Assembly (NCBI GenBank): GCA_021816925.1
Contig: JAKAWQ010000002.1
Coordinates: forward strand, 1 to 64,000
Origin: Pseudomonadota bacterium
Lineage (GTDB): Bacteria; Pseudomonadota; Alphaproteobacteria; Acetobacterales; Acetobacteraceae
Direction of reading: 5' to 3'
DNA length: 64,000 bases
Numbering within the stretch: the first letter of the stretch is position 1; each line of letters begins with the position of its first letter. Position numbers and translations under genes: made by a program. Positions 8,412 through 16,006 of this stretch are shown piece by piece. The notes under the pieces were generated by a model. That model did no database searches and was not told the origin of the DNA. It saw only the letters and a list, made by a program, of their open reading frames with translations.

Positions 8412-9563
8412 ATGCCAGCCGCGCAAACGCCGAAGCGACCGGTCTCGTATGACAAGCAGGTCGCCCTCGTCCTGCAGGGCGGCGGTGCGCTCGGCAGCTA
8501 CCAGGCCGGCGCCTACGAGGCTCTCGCCCAATCGGAATACGTGCCGGACTGGGTCGCGGGCGTATCGATCGGTGGGATCAACGCCGCCATCATCGCCGGC
8601 AATCCTCCGCCCGAGCGCGTTGGGCGCCTGCGCGATTTCTGGGAAACGGTAACCGCATCATCCTCCGAGTGGCCTATGATTCCCGGAGCCTTCTTCGATG
8701 AGATGCACCGGCGCGCCGCCGCTCTCTCGGCACTGCTGCTCGGCCAGCCCGGCTTCTTCAAGCCTTGGGACCCGCTCGAATGGTTTTCCGGCGACATGCC
8801 GGCCAGCTACTACGACACAAGCGCGCTTCGCCGGACCCTCGAGCGACTCATCGACTTCGACCGCATCAACGCGCGCGAAACCCGCCTCAGCATCAGCGCC
8901 GTCAACGTCGAGACATGCGAGCTCGTGCATTTCGACAATGTCGAAATGACGATCCGCCCGGAGCACGTGCTGGCAAGCACCGCATTGCCCCCGGGCTTCC
9001 CCGCGGTCGAAATCGACGGCGCTCGCTACTGGGACGGCGGCCTCGTCTCCAACACGCCGCTGCAATACGTCCTTTCCTATTACCCGCGCCGCAGCAGGCT
9101 CACCTTCCAGATCGACCTCTTCCCCTCCTCCGGCACATCGCCACGCACGATCGAAGACGTCTGGGAGCGCGCCAAGGATATCCGTTACTCTTCGCGCACC
9201 CGAGCGGGCACCGATCATCTCCGTGCCATGCACGACATCCGGCACAATCTCAACCTGCTCTTCGAATCCCTGCCCGATTCGCTCAAAACCAGTCCGGCGG
9301 CCGCCTTCCTGAGCGAGATCGCGTGCGTGACCACCATGGACATCGCGCAGGTCATCTATCGGCCGGAAAACATGCAAGGACCCGCGAAGGACTATGAGTT
9401 CAGCCGCCTTTCGATGCAACGGCGCTGGCCCCAGGGCATGGCGGATGCGCAGGCTCTTCTCGACCTCTCACCTTGGCTGGAGCCCTCGCCGGCAACGACA
9501 GGCGTGCGCGTCTTCGAAATGAACCCCGCGCCGGCCGCAACGGGCGCCGCGCATTCCCGCTGA
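8412..9563 (+). CDS. Patatin-like phospholipase with DUF3734
   Basis: A 383-residue predicted serine lipase. The oxyanion-hole motif 'LQGGGALGSYQAG' lies near residue 20, the nucleophile serine is in 'GVSIGG' near residue 55, and the catalytic aspartate is in 'WDGGLVSN' near residue 214, so the Ser-Asp dyad is complete. The part after the dyad has the DUF3734 extension found in many alphaproteobacterial patatins. The start at the ATG at 8412 is supported by GGAGAG just upstream. There is no signal peptide, so it should act in the cytoplasm or at the inner membrane on acyl lipids or polyhydroxyalkanoate-like substrates. Confidence 0.88.
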   Translation: MPAAQTPKRPVSYDKQVALVLQGGGALGSYQAGAYEALAQSEYVPDWVAGVSIGGINAAIIAGNPPPERVGRLRDFWETVTASSSEWPMIPGAFFDEMHRRAAALSALLLGQPGFFKPWDPLEWFSGDMPASYYDTSALRRTLERLIDFDRINARETRLSISAVNVETCELVHFDNVEMTIRPEHVLASTALPPGFPAVEIDGARYWDGGLVSNTPLQYVLSYYPRRSRLTFQIDLFPSSGTSPRTIEDVWERAKDIRYSSRTRAGTDHLRAMHDIRHNLNLLFESLPDSLKTSPAAAFLSEIACVTTMDIAQVIYRPENMQGPAKDYEFSRLSMQRRWPQGMADAQALLDLSPWLEPSPATTGVRVFEMNPAPAATGAAHSR

Positions 9564-9938
9564 CGAACCAGTCATCGCCCCGAACGCGCCGCGCGGAATA
9601 CGCCGCCGCCGAGGTCAATGGCACCAGACACCACGTCCGGCAAAACCGCGGCAACACCTTGGCCGCAATTCACAAGCATGGAAGTGGAGGTTACGCGGCT
9701 ATCACGCCAAGGCTGCCCGCGCCCCCTCCTGCACCCGTCTTCCCGCGGTAACGCCCTCCGGCCTATAAGCAACGCCCTCAGAGCGGATCGCGGCTGATTG
9801 GAATCCCCGCAGGCGATCCCCAAGGGGCCACGGGCCGCGTGAATCGCTCGGGAAAACGAAGGAAAACGTTCTCAGTCAGACTGAAAACGCTCTGGAACAG
9901 GCGCCATAGCAGCAGAGGACCCATCCTGGCGGGAGTGG
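9564..9938. other. Intergenic region ahead of the sigma factor gene
   Basis: About 375 bases with no supported gene. Close to the sigma gene it holds three GAAAACG repeats and a small CAGTCAGACTG palindrome (9851-9888), described separately. Confidence 0.5.
9851..9888. repeat. Triple GAAAACG motif with a small palindrome
   Basis: GGAAAACG at 9851-9858 and 9861-9868 and TGAAAACG near 9881-9888, with CAGTCAGACTG between the second and third copies. It lies 50-90 bases upstream of the sigma gene start, a plausible site for a regulator or a core promoter. Function is inference only. Confidence 0.4.
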
Positions 9939-10466
9939 ATGCGCGCCGCGCAGGCGGGCGACCGCGCCCGCTACGCCGCCCTGCTCACCGCCGTCATTCC
10001 GCCCCTGCGCCGCGCGGCACGCGCGCGCTGGCCCTCTGCCGGCGCGCCTGAAATCGAGGATATCGTACAGGAAACGTTGCTCGCCCTGCACAACGCCCGC
10101 CATCTCTACGACCCTGAACGCCCCTTCCTGCCCTTCCTCCTCGGCATCATGCGCTTCCGGGGCGCGGACGTGCTGCGCCGCCACCGGCGGACCGCCGCGC
10201 GTGAGACCGCACTCAAGGATTTGCCTGAAACCTCCGCGGCCTTCGCGACGAAAAGCACCCAGGAAGAAACCCTGGACGCCCGCGCTCTTCACGCAGCCCT
10301 TGCCCGGCTGCCGCCCGGCCAGCGCAAGGCGATCGAGATGATGAAGCTCAAGGAGATGTCGCTTGCTGAAGCCGCCGCGCAAACGGGAACGAGCGTTTCC
10401 GCCCTCAAGGTGGCAACGCATCGCGGAATGAAGGCACTGCGCCGCTTGATCGAGGGCCCGCACTGA
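9939..10466 (+). CDS. sigF: ECF RNA polymerase sigma factor, SigF type
   Basis: A 175-residue extracytoplasmic-function sigma factor. Region 2 is seen at 'EIEDIVQETLLALHNARHLYD' with 'PFLPFLLGIMRFRGADVLRR' (the -10 recognition helix), and region 4 at 'RLPPGQRKAIEMMKLKEMS' and 'TGTSVSALKVATHRGMKAL' (the -35 recognition helix). The start ATG at 9939 has GGGAG four bases upstream; the true N-terminus could be slightly longer. Its stop overlaps the ATG of the next gene, a NrsF/DUF1109 protein. Sigma plus NrsF plus a DUF2282/DUF692/DUF2063/DoxX operon is the Caulobacter SigF arrangement, where the sigma factor answers to toxic metal stress. Confidence 0.85.
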   Translation: MRAAQAGDRARYAALLTAVIPPLRRAARARWPSAGAPEIEDIVQETLLALHNARHLYDPERPFLPFLLGIMRFRGADVLRRHRRTAARETALKDLPETSAAFATKSTQEETLDARALHAALARLPPGQRKAIEMMKLKEMSLAEAAAQTGTSVSALKVATHRGMKALRRLIEGPH

Positions 10467-11134
10467 TGCAGACCGAACGTCTGATCGCCCTCCTCGCCCG
10501 CGATCTCACGCCGGTGCGCCGCCTCGCTCCGCCTGGCCGCCGCCTCGGCTTCTGGCTCCTCGTCTCGCTTCCCCCGGCCGTCGTGATCGCCTTCGCGTCC
10601 GGCCTCCGCCCCGATCTTGCCGCCCGTCTCGCCGATCCGGCCTTCCTGCTCGAAGTGCTGGCCGCGCTCGCGACCGCCCTCGCCGGCGCCTACGCCGCCC
10701 TCTGCGCGGGCCTCCCCGACCAGCCTACCTGGAAGCTCTGGCTGCCGCTTGCCCCGCTCGCTCTCTGGCTCGGGACCCTCGGCCGGCAATGCCTCGATCT
10801 TTATCTCCGCGTCGGGCTCTCCGGCCTCACCGTCACGTCTGACGCCATGTGCCTTCCCGCCATCGCGCTCGGCGGACTCGTTCCGGCCGTCGCCATCGTT
10901 GCGATGCTCCGCCGCAGCGCCTCGGTCCGACGTACCCACGCCTGCTTCTGCGGTGCCCTGGCCGCCGCCGCGCTCGGTGCGGCCGCGCTTCGCTTTTATC
11001 ACCCTGTCGATGCCGCCATCATGGTGATCGTCTGGCAATTGGGCTCCGTCGCCCTGCTGAGCCTCCTCGCCGGCGCCGCCGCACGCATCCTGCTTCTCGT
11101 GCCTTCGCGCCGCCCCACTGCACGCACGCGGTAA
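10466..11134 (+). CDS. nrsF: NrsF/DUF1109 membrane anti-sigma factor
   Basis: A 222-residue inner-membrane protein with six hydrophobic segments, of the DUF1109/NrsF family. NrsF proteins hold their cognate SigF-type sigma factor at the membrane and release it under stress; conserved cysteines in the membrane part are needed for sensing in Caulobacter. Here cysteines occur in 'GRQCLDLY', 'DAMCLPAI' and 'HACFCGAL', which could serve that role. The ATG overlaps the TGA of the sigma gene, so the two are translationally coupled. The TAA stop lies inside the promoter of the next operon. Confidence 0.85.
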   Translation: MQTERLIALLARDLTPVRRLAPPGRRLGFWLLVSLPPAVVIAFASGLRPDLAARLADPAFLLEVLAALATALAGAYAALCAGLPDQPTWKLWLPLAPLALWLGTLGRQCLDLYLRVGLSGLTVTSDAMCLPAIALGGLVPAVAIVAMLRRSASVRRTHACFCGALAAAALGAAALRFYHPVDAAIMVIVWQLGSVALLSLLAGAAARILLLVPSRRPTARTR

Positions 11135-11156
11135 CCTTCCCTCCCTCCGACACGAA
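11131..11156 (+). promoter_or_regulatory. SigF-type promoter of the bufferin operon
   Basis: GTAACC at 11131-11136, a 16-base spacer, then CGAA at 11153-11156. This equals the GTAACC-N16-CGAA motif reported for SigF-dependent promoters of Caulobacter. It sits about 50 bases upstream of the DUF2282 gene and overlaps the nrsF stop codon. Activity is inferred. Confidence 0.75.
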
Positions 11157-11204
11157 TACTCCTGCGCCGGCCCGCTTCCGGGCCGCCTCGCACAGGAGAG
11201 AAAT

Positions 11205-11528
11205 ATGGATCGCCGGACCTTCGCCACGACCGTCCTCGGCTCCGCGGTGGGACTTGCGGCCGCCGCCAAGCTGACCGACGCGTCGGCCCAGATGATGAAG
11301 CTGCCGCCTGGCGCCAATATGGCGGTCGTCAAGGAGAACATGGCGCGCGCAAAAAAATATCACCTCGTCGCCTGCTACGGCATCAACGCCGTCGGCCGCA
11401 ACGATTGCGCCGCCGGTGCCCACTCCTGTGCCGGCCAGGCAACAATCGCGCGTGATCCCAAGTCCTTCGTCCTGCTGCCGGTCGGCGATTGCCAGAAGAT
11501 CGCCGGCGGCTCGCTCAAGCCCTTCTGA
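11205..11528 (+). CDS. bufA1: Bufferin precursor (DUF2282, BufA1 family)
   Basis: A 107-residue DUF2282 protein. Bufferins are ribosomally made, exported peptides whose cysteines are turned into thiooxazoles by an MNIO enzyme and which then bind copper. The N-terminus has a signal-like segment, with a twin-arginine 'MDRRTF' and a hydrophobic stretch to about residue 30. The core carries four cysteines, in 'LVACYGINAVGRNDC', 'AHSC' and 'VGDCQKI', in the usual BufA1 spacing. GGAGAG lies just before the ATG. It is the first gene behind the SigF-type promoter and is followed 14 bases later by the MNIO gene. The family and operon order make the assignment secure; modification itself is inferred. 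Confidence 0.88.
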   Translation: MDRRTFATTVLGSAVGLAAAAKLTDASAQMMKLPPGANMAVVKENMARAKKYHLVACYGINAVGRNDCAAGAHSCAGQATIARDPKSFVLLPVGDCQKIAGGSLKPF

Positions 11529-11542
11529 CCAGCACCCGGACC

Positions 11543-12427
11543 ATGCCGGGCACGCCCCCGCCCGCTTGCCCCGGTGTTGCCCCGATCCCCGCCGCGGCGG
11601 GGATCGGGCTTCGCTTCCCGCACCACGAGGCGTTCCTCGAGTTGCGCCCGCCCGTCGGTTGGGTCGAGGTGCACAGCGAGAACTATCTGAGCGGCCAGGC
11701 GCTTTCCGTGCTCGAAGCCGTGCGCGCCGACTATCCGGTTTCCCTGCACAGCGTCGGCCTCTCGCTCGGCAGCGCCGAAGGCCTCGATCGGCGCCACCTC
11801 TCGCGCCTGGCCGCCCTCGCCCGCCGCGTCGCCCCCGGTCTGATCTCCGAACATCTCGCCTGGGGCGCCGTTGACCACGATTTCCTGGCCGATCTCCTGC
11901 CGTTGCCGTTGACCGAAGAAAGCCTCGCCGTCGTCTGCCGCAACCTCGATGCCGCAGAGAACGCGCTCGGCCGGCAACTCTTGCTCGAAAACCCCGCCAC
12001 CTACGTGCAGTTTCGCCACTCCACCATCCCCGAGCCGGAATTCCTGACCGCGCTCGCCAAGCGTACCGGCTGCGGCCTCATCTGCGACATCAACAACATC
12101 GTCGTCAGCAGCGCGAACCACGGCTGGAACGCGCAACGCTACCTCGGCTCCCTGCCCGCCGCTTCCATCGGCGAGTTCCATCTCGCCGGCCACAGTGCCG
12201 CCGCCGGTGAGGCCGCGCCGCTCCTCCTCGACACGCACGATCGCCCCGTTCCCCCCGCCGTGTGGTCCCTTTTCGAAACCGCCCTCGCCCTCATCGGCCC
12301 GCGCCCGACGCTCATCGAATGGGATGCGGCAATCCCTCCCTTGCCCGTCCTGCTCGCCGAAGCGGACGCTGCCGCAACTCGTCTCGCGCGCTGCACCCCG
12401 ACCACCTCCGATGACCTCGCTGCTTGA
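11543..12427 (+). CDS. bufB: MNIO enzyme (DUF692), bufferin maturase BufB
   Basis: A 294-residue TIM-barrel enzyme of the DUF692/MNIO family (multinuclear non-heme iron-dependent oxidative enzymes). Metal-binding histidines and acids are visible in order: 'HSENYL' (near 46), 'SLHSVGLSLG' (near 70), 'SEHLAWG', 'LLENPATYV', 'ICDINNIVVSS', 'IGEFHLAGH', 'DTHDRPVP' and 'IEWDAAIP' near the end, so all usual ligands appear present. The start ATG at 11543 follows the precursor stop by 14 bases; a longer frame from 11489 would run inside the precursor gene and is rejected. Expected action: conversion of precursor cysteines to thiooxazole rings, together with the DUF2063 partner downstream. Confidence 0.9.
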   Translation: MPGTPPPACPGVAPIPAAAGIGLRFPHHEAFLELRPPVGWVEVHSENYLSGQALSVLEAVRADYPVSLHSVGLSLGSAEGLDRRHLSRLAALARRVAPGLISEHLAWGAVDHDFLADLLPLPLTEESLAVVCRNLDAAENALGRQLLLENPATYVQFRHSTIPEPEFLTALAKRTGCGLICDINNIVVSSANHGWNAQRYLGSLPAASIGEFHLAGHSAAAGEAAPLLLDTHDRPVPPAVWSLFETALALIGPRPTLIEWDAAIPPLPVLLAEADAAATRLARCTPTTSDDLAA

Positions 12428-13232
12428 GCTGCAGCGCGCGATGCGTGCGACCCTCCTTTCCGGCGGCGAAAAGTCCCCGCCCGAACTTCTCGCCGGCATC
12501 ATCGAAGGCGCCGTGCCCGCCGCCGCACGCCTTGGAGTCTATCGCAACAATGTCCTCGGCAATCTCACCGGCGCGCTTCGTCTCACCTTTCCCGCCGTGG
12601 AACGGCTTGTCGGCCCCGCCTTCTTCGCTGCCGCCGCCGCGCACTTCATCGCCGCCGAGCCGCCCGCGGGTGCAGACCTCTACGAATACGGCGCAACATT
12701 CCCTTCCTTCCTCGAAACATTCGCGCCCGCCCGCGCTCTCGCCTGGCTCCCCGACGTCGCCCGGCTCGAATGGGCCGTGAACAACGCCCTGCACGCGCCG
12801 GTCGCCCCTGCCCTCGACGCCGCCGCGCTCGCCGTCGTGCCGGAGGCCCGGCATCCGGATCTCCGGTTCGTCGCCCATCCCTCGCTCTCGCTTCTGCATC
12901 TCACCTACCCCGCCCGCGCGATCTGGGAAGCACTCCTCACCGCAGATGCGCAAGCGCGCGAATCGCTTCTCGCCGCCATCGATCCCGCAATGCCGGGCAG
13001 CGCCCTTGCCATCCTGCACAATTCCGAGGGCCTCACGCTGCTCGACCTCTCCGAACACGCCTTCGCGCTCGCCCGCGCCCTCTTGAGCGGCCAAATTCTC
13101 GCCGAGGCACTCGTCGACGCTTCGCCCGAGACCGCACCAGCACTCCTCGGCGGCTTTCTCACCCAGGGCTTTTTCTGCGGCTACCGCTCGGCCGATCACC
13201 CGAGCCCCATTGCTTCGGAATGCACACAATGA
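12411..13232 (+). CDS. bufC: DUF2063 partner protein BufC
   Basis: A 273-residue DUF2063 protein, the precursor-recognition partner of MNIO enzymes in bufferin and methanobactin-like systems; older annotation calls it a putative DNA-binding domain. The N-terminal DUF2063 domain is clear ('LGVYRNNVLGNLTGALRLTF', then 'VERLVGPAFF', 'ADLYEYGATFPSFLETF' and 'ALAWLPDVARLEWAV'). The C-terminal half is a mixed domain ending 'GGFLTQGFFCGY'. The ATG at 12411 overlaps the end of bufB by 17 bases. It in turn overlaps the DoxX gene, so all four genes form a tight operon. Confidence 0.85.
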   Translation: MTSLLELQRAMRATLLSGGEKSPPELLAGIIEGAVPAAARLGVYRNNVLGNLTGALRLTFPAVERLVGPAFFAAAAAHFIAAEPPAGADLYEYGATFPSFLETFAPARALAWLPDVARLEWAVNNALHAPVAPALDAAALAVVPEARHPDLRFVAHPSLSLLHLTYPARAIWEALLTADAQARESLLAAIDPAMPGSALAILHNSEGLTLLDLSEHAFALARALLSGQILAEALVDASPETAPALLGGFLTQGFFCGYRSADHPSPIASECTQ

Positions 13233-13702
13233 AAGGCACCGCGGCCGAACTCGCAGCTCGCGCGCACCCGACCGCTGCGATCGCATCCGAAATCCTCGGA
13301 CTTTTCGATCGCATGCCCTATTGGCTGATCGCTGTCACCGCACGCGTGGCGCTGGCGAAGGTCTTCTGGAGCTCCGCGCAAACCCACCTCCTGAGCTGGC
13401 AGACCACGCTCTACATGTTCGCCTACACCTACAAGGTGCCGCTCCTGCCGCCGCATCTCGCGGCGTACATGGCGGTAACGCTCGAGCTCGTCACGCCCCC
13501 CTTGCTGATCCTCGGCCTTGCCACCCGCTTCGCCGCGCTCGCACTCTTCGGCATGACGCTCGTAATCGAGATCTTCGTCTATCCTGAGGCCTGGCCCACG
13601 CATATCCAATGGGCGGCGATGATGCTCGTGCTCATGGGACGCGGCGCCGGCCTTCTCTCCCTCGACGCATTGATCAAGTCCTGGGCCACGCGCCGCACAT
13701 AA
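13229..13702 (+). CDS. DoxX family membrane protein of the bufferin operon
   Basis: A 157-residue membrane protein of the DoxX family with four hydrophobic helices. The DoxX pattern shows as 'VTARVALAKVFWSSAQTHLL', 'ELVTPPLLILGLATRFAALA' and 'IQWAAMMLVLMGRGAG'. DoxX genes are the usual fourth member of SigF/bufferin operons; a role in electron transfer or membrane handling for the oxidative maturation is suspected but unproven. I use the ATG at 13229, whose ATGA overlaps the bufC stop; an in-frame ATG at 13220 is an equal alternative. Confidence 0.82.
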   Translation: MKGTAAELAARAHPTAAIASEILGLFDRMPYWLIAVTARVALAKVFWSSAQTHLLSWQTTLYMFAYTYKVPLLPPHLAAYMAVTLELVTPPLLILGLATRFAALALFGMTLVIEIFVYPEAWPTHIQWAAMMLVLMGRGAGLLSLDALIKSWATRRT

Positions 13703-13740
13703 AAATCGCTCGGAACCATCAACCCGCAAGGAGAAAGACC

Positions 13741-13842
13741 GTGTCGACGATCACGCGCCGCCGAATGATTACCGCCGGTACCGCCAACAACGTCATCGCC
13801 GACGCAAACGGTGCCGCCTCACCTCTCGCGCGGTCGGCGTAA
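13741..13842 (+). pseudogene. Orphan Tat-leader-like mini gene (33 aa)
   Basis: A GTG start at 13741 is preceded by AAGGAG at ideal spacing and opens a 33-residue frame beginning MSTITRRRMITAG, which reads like the first part of a twin-arginine signal. The hydrophobic core and mature protein are missing: after 'TAGTANNVIADANGAAS' a stop follows. It sits 38 bases after the DoxX gene. The best reading is the 5' remnant of a longer exported protein of the operon, cut off by a deletion; a genuine micro-protein is the alternative. Confidence 0.4.
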
Positions 13843-13984
13843 CCGCGCATCATCCGCTCATCGCGCGCGTGCCGGCCTGATCTGCGCGGCCCTCCGCCAC
13901 GTATCTGGCCAGGAACCACCGACCGAGGCGACAATCCCGCCATGACCCTTCCCCTTTTCCGCCGCGCCACCCCCCGCCGAAGTC

Positions 13985-14870
13985 ATGGCCGAACGGCTTT
14001 CCGCCATGCGCTGGAACCGCTTCCACACCGTGATCGTGCTGCTCTTCGGCCTCGGCTGGGCAATGGGCGCCCTCGAGGTCACGCTCATCGGCAACGTGCT
14101 CGGCGCGCTCCGCGATCGCTTCCATCTCGGCGCCGCCGCCATGTCGCTCATCCTCGGCGCCTGGTTCGCCGGCCTCATGTTCGGCGCCACCGGCTTCGGC
14201 TGCCTCGCCGACCGCCACGGCCGCCGGCGCATCTTCCTGGCAAGCCTCGTTCTCTACGGCCTCGCCACGCTCTTGACCGCCTTCGCCCCGAACCTCGCCG
14301 CGTTGCTCGCCCTTCGCCTCCTCGCCGGCGTCGGCGTCGGCACCGAATTTTCCGCGATCAACGCCGCGATCGCCGAGCTCGTCCCAAGCGGCTCCCGTGG
14401 CCGCGCCGCCGCGATCGTGCTGAATTTCTGGCCGCTCGGCAGCCTCCTCGCCGCACTCCTCACCCTCCTCACCCGCTACCCGGCCCGCCTTTCCCCGGCA
14501 ACCGCCCTCATCACCGCCGACGCTCCCGACCTCGTCTTCGGCGGCTGTTACAGCAACCTTCAGGCAACCGAGGCCCTCCTCGCCGCCGCGAAGCGCCTCG
14601 GCATCCCGCCCGCGCGCATGATCTGCACGGGCGACGTGATCGCCTACGGCGCCGACCCCGCCGCCACGCTCGATCTCATTCGCAACGCCGGCATCGCAAC
14701 CGTCATGGGCAACTGCGAGGAATCCCTCGCCGTGGACGCCGCTGATTGCGGCTGCGGTTTCGCCCCCGGCTCCTCTTGCGAGCGGCTCTCCGCCGCCTGG
14801 TTCGCCCACGCCGCGCGCCATCTCGGCCCGGAGGCCCGCCTCTGGATGGGAGCACTTCCGCCCCCCGCAC
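13985..14870 (+). pseudogene. Chimera: MFS transporter front joined to metallophosphoesterase middle
   Basis: One open frame holds two unrelated partial proteins. Residues 1 to about 165 are the front of a major-facilitator transporter, with about five membrane helices and the inter-helix motif 'GCLADRHGRRRIFLAS'. It stops where 'PLGSLLAALLTLLTRY' should lead to the second half. From about residue 175 the sequence becomes the front and middle of a metallophosphoesterase ('VFGGCYSNLQATEALLAAA', 'CTGDVIAYGADP', 'VMGNCEE', 'CGCGFAPGS'), which breaks off near 'WMGALP'. The frame then runs on through out-of-frame radical-SAM sequence to 14989. Two deletions, one in-frame, best explain this. The product is unlikely to work as either protein. 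Confidence 0.65.
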
Positions 14871-14880
14871 CGCCGAAGGT

Positions 14881-15828
14881 GCGCCGCACGCCACCGTTCC
14901 CTTCGCCGGCCTCGCCACGCTCTGGTTCAACACCGGCACGCTCTGCAACCTCGCCTGCACCGGCTGCTACATCGAAAGCACGCCGCTGAACGACCGGCTC
15001 GTCTATCTCTCCCGCGCCTCCTTCGGTCGTTTCATGGACGAAGCGGCCGCGCGACATTCCGAGCTCGAGGAAATCGGCTTCACCGGCGAACCCTTCATGA
15101 ACCCCGACCTTCCGGGCATGATCGGCGCGGCCCTCGCGCGCGGCCATCGCGTGCTCGTGCTCACCAACGCCATGCGCCCGATGCAGCGCCACAAGGAGGC
15201 GCTCACCCGCCTTTTCGCCGCCTATGGTTCGCGCCTTTCCCTCCGCGTCTCGCTCGATCATTTCACCCGCGCCGGCCACGAACAGATTCGCGGCCCCCGC
15301 ACCTTCGCTCCCGCTCTCGCCGGTCTCTCCTGGCTCTCGCGCGCCGGCTTTTCCCCAACCGTCGCCGCGTGCCTGCCCGCTTCGGCCGACGAGGCAGACT
15401 GCCGCTCCGGCTTCGCCGCCCTCTTCCGCGCCCTCGACCTCCCGCTGGACGCGTTCAACCCCGCCCACCTCATCCTCTTCCCCGACCTCGCCGATCCCGC
15501 GCCCCCGCCCGAAGTGAGCGAGGCTTGCTGGCAGGCGCTCCATCACACCGGTCGCGATTTGATGTGCGCCCATTCGCGCATGGTCGTGCACCGCAAGGGC
15601 GCGCCCGAACCCTCCGTCGTCGCCTGCACCCTCCAGCCCTACGAACCCCGCTTTGATCTCGGGCCGAGCCTCGCTGCCGCCGCCCGCTCGGTCACCCTCA
15701 ACCATCCGCACTGCGCCCGCTTCTGCGTCTTCGGCGCCGCCTCCTGCACGGCACGCTCGGTCACCCTCAACCATCCGCACTGCGCCCGCTTCTGCGTCTT
15801 CGGCGCCGCCTCCTGCACGGCACGCTGA
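14881..15828 (+). CDS. Radical SAM protein, lacking a normal start
   Basis: A radical SAM enzyme of the family normally encoded right after the metallophosphoesterase. The 4Fe-4S motif is intact as CNLACTGC within 'NTGTLCNLACTGCYIES', and 'RVLVLTNAMRPM' is typical. In 'EIGFTGEPFMNPD' only one glycine precedes the Glu where radical SAM proteins usually have GGE, so a codon may be missing. Homology starts at about 14890, but no ATG, GTG or TTG is in frame there; the frame is open to a TTG at 14746 inside the upstream chimera. The C-terminus carries a perfect 23-residue duplication rich in cysteine. Probably a decaying gene; function unknown. Confidence 0.6.
   Translation, partial: APHATVPFAGLATLWFNTGTLCNLACTGCYIESTPLNDRLVYLSRASFGRFMDEAAARHSELEEIGFTGEPFMNPDLPGMIGAALARGHRVLVLTNAMRPMQRHKEALTRLFAAYGSRLSLRVSLDHFTRAGHEQIRGPRTFAPALAGLSWLSRAGFSPTVAACLPASADEADCRSGFAALFRALDLPLDAFNPAHLILFPDLADPAPPPEVSEACWQALHHTGRDLMCAHSRMVVHRKGAPEPSVVACTLQPYEPRFDLGPSLAAAARSVTLNHPHCARFCVFGAASCTARSVTLNHPHCARFCVFGAASCTAR
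15685..15822 (+). repeat. Perfect 69-base tandem duplication
   Basis: Two identical 69-base units, 15685-15753 and 15754-15822, end six bases before the end of the radical SAM frame. Because 69 is divisible by three, the frame is kept and the C-terminal 23 residues (RSVTLNHPHC through GAASCTA, three Cys each) are doubled. Perfect identity points to a very recent event, or an assembly error. Confidence 0.9.
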
Positions 15829-16006
15829 GGTCGCGACGGTCGAACCAATGGGCGGAGGCAAATGGAACTTCGCCACCTCCCTTCCATGGTCCATCCCGTT
15901 TCCGGTCCATCCACGCCGCGCGACCTCTCCGACCGCCGCATTGGGCGCACATCGAGTAGCCTCTCGCCTTGCGGCGAAGCGCCGGTCCCGCCATTCTCCG
16001 ACGTGC

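Noticed and set aside
13839-13864. GTAACC at about 13840 as a second SigF promoter
   Set aside because: No CGAA follows at 16 bases; the downstream sequence is TCGCG, and no intact gene starts close by.
15685-15822. The 69-base repeat as the start of a CRISPR array
   Set aside because: Only two adjoining copies without spacers, inside a coding frame with a whole number of codons.
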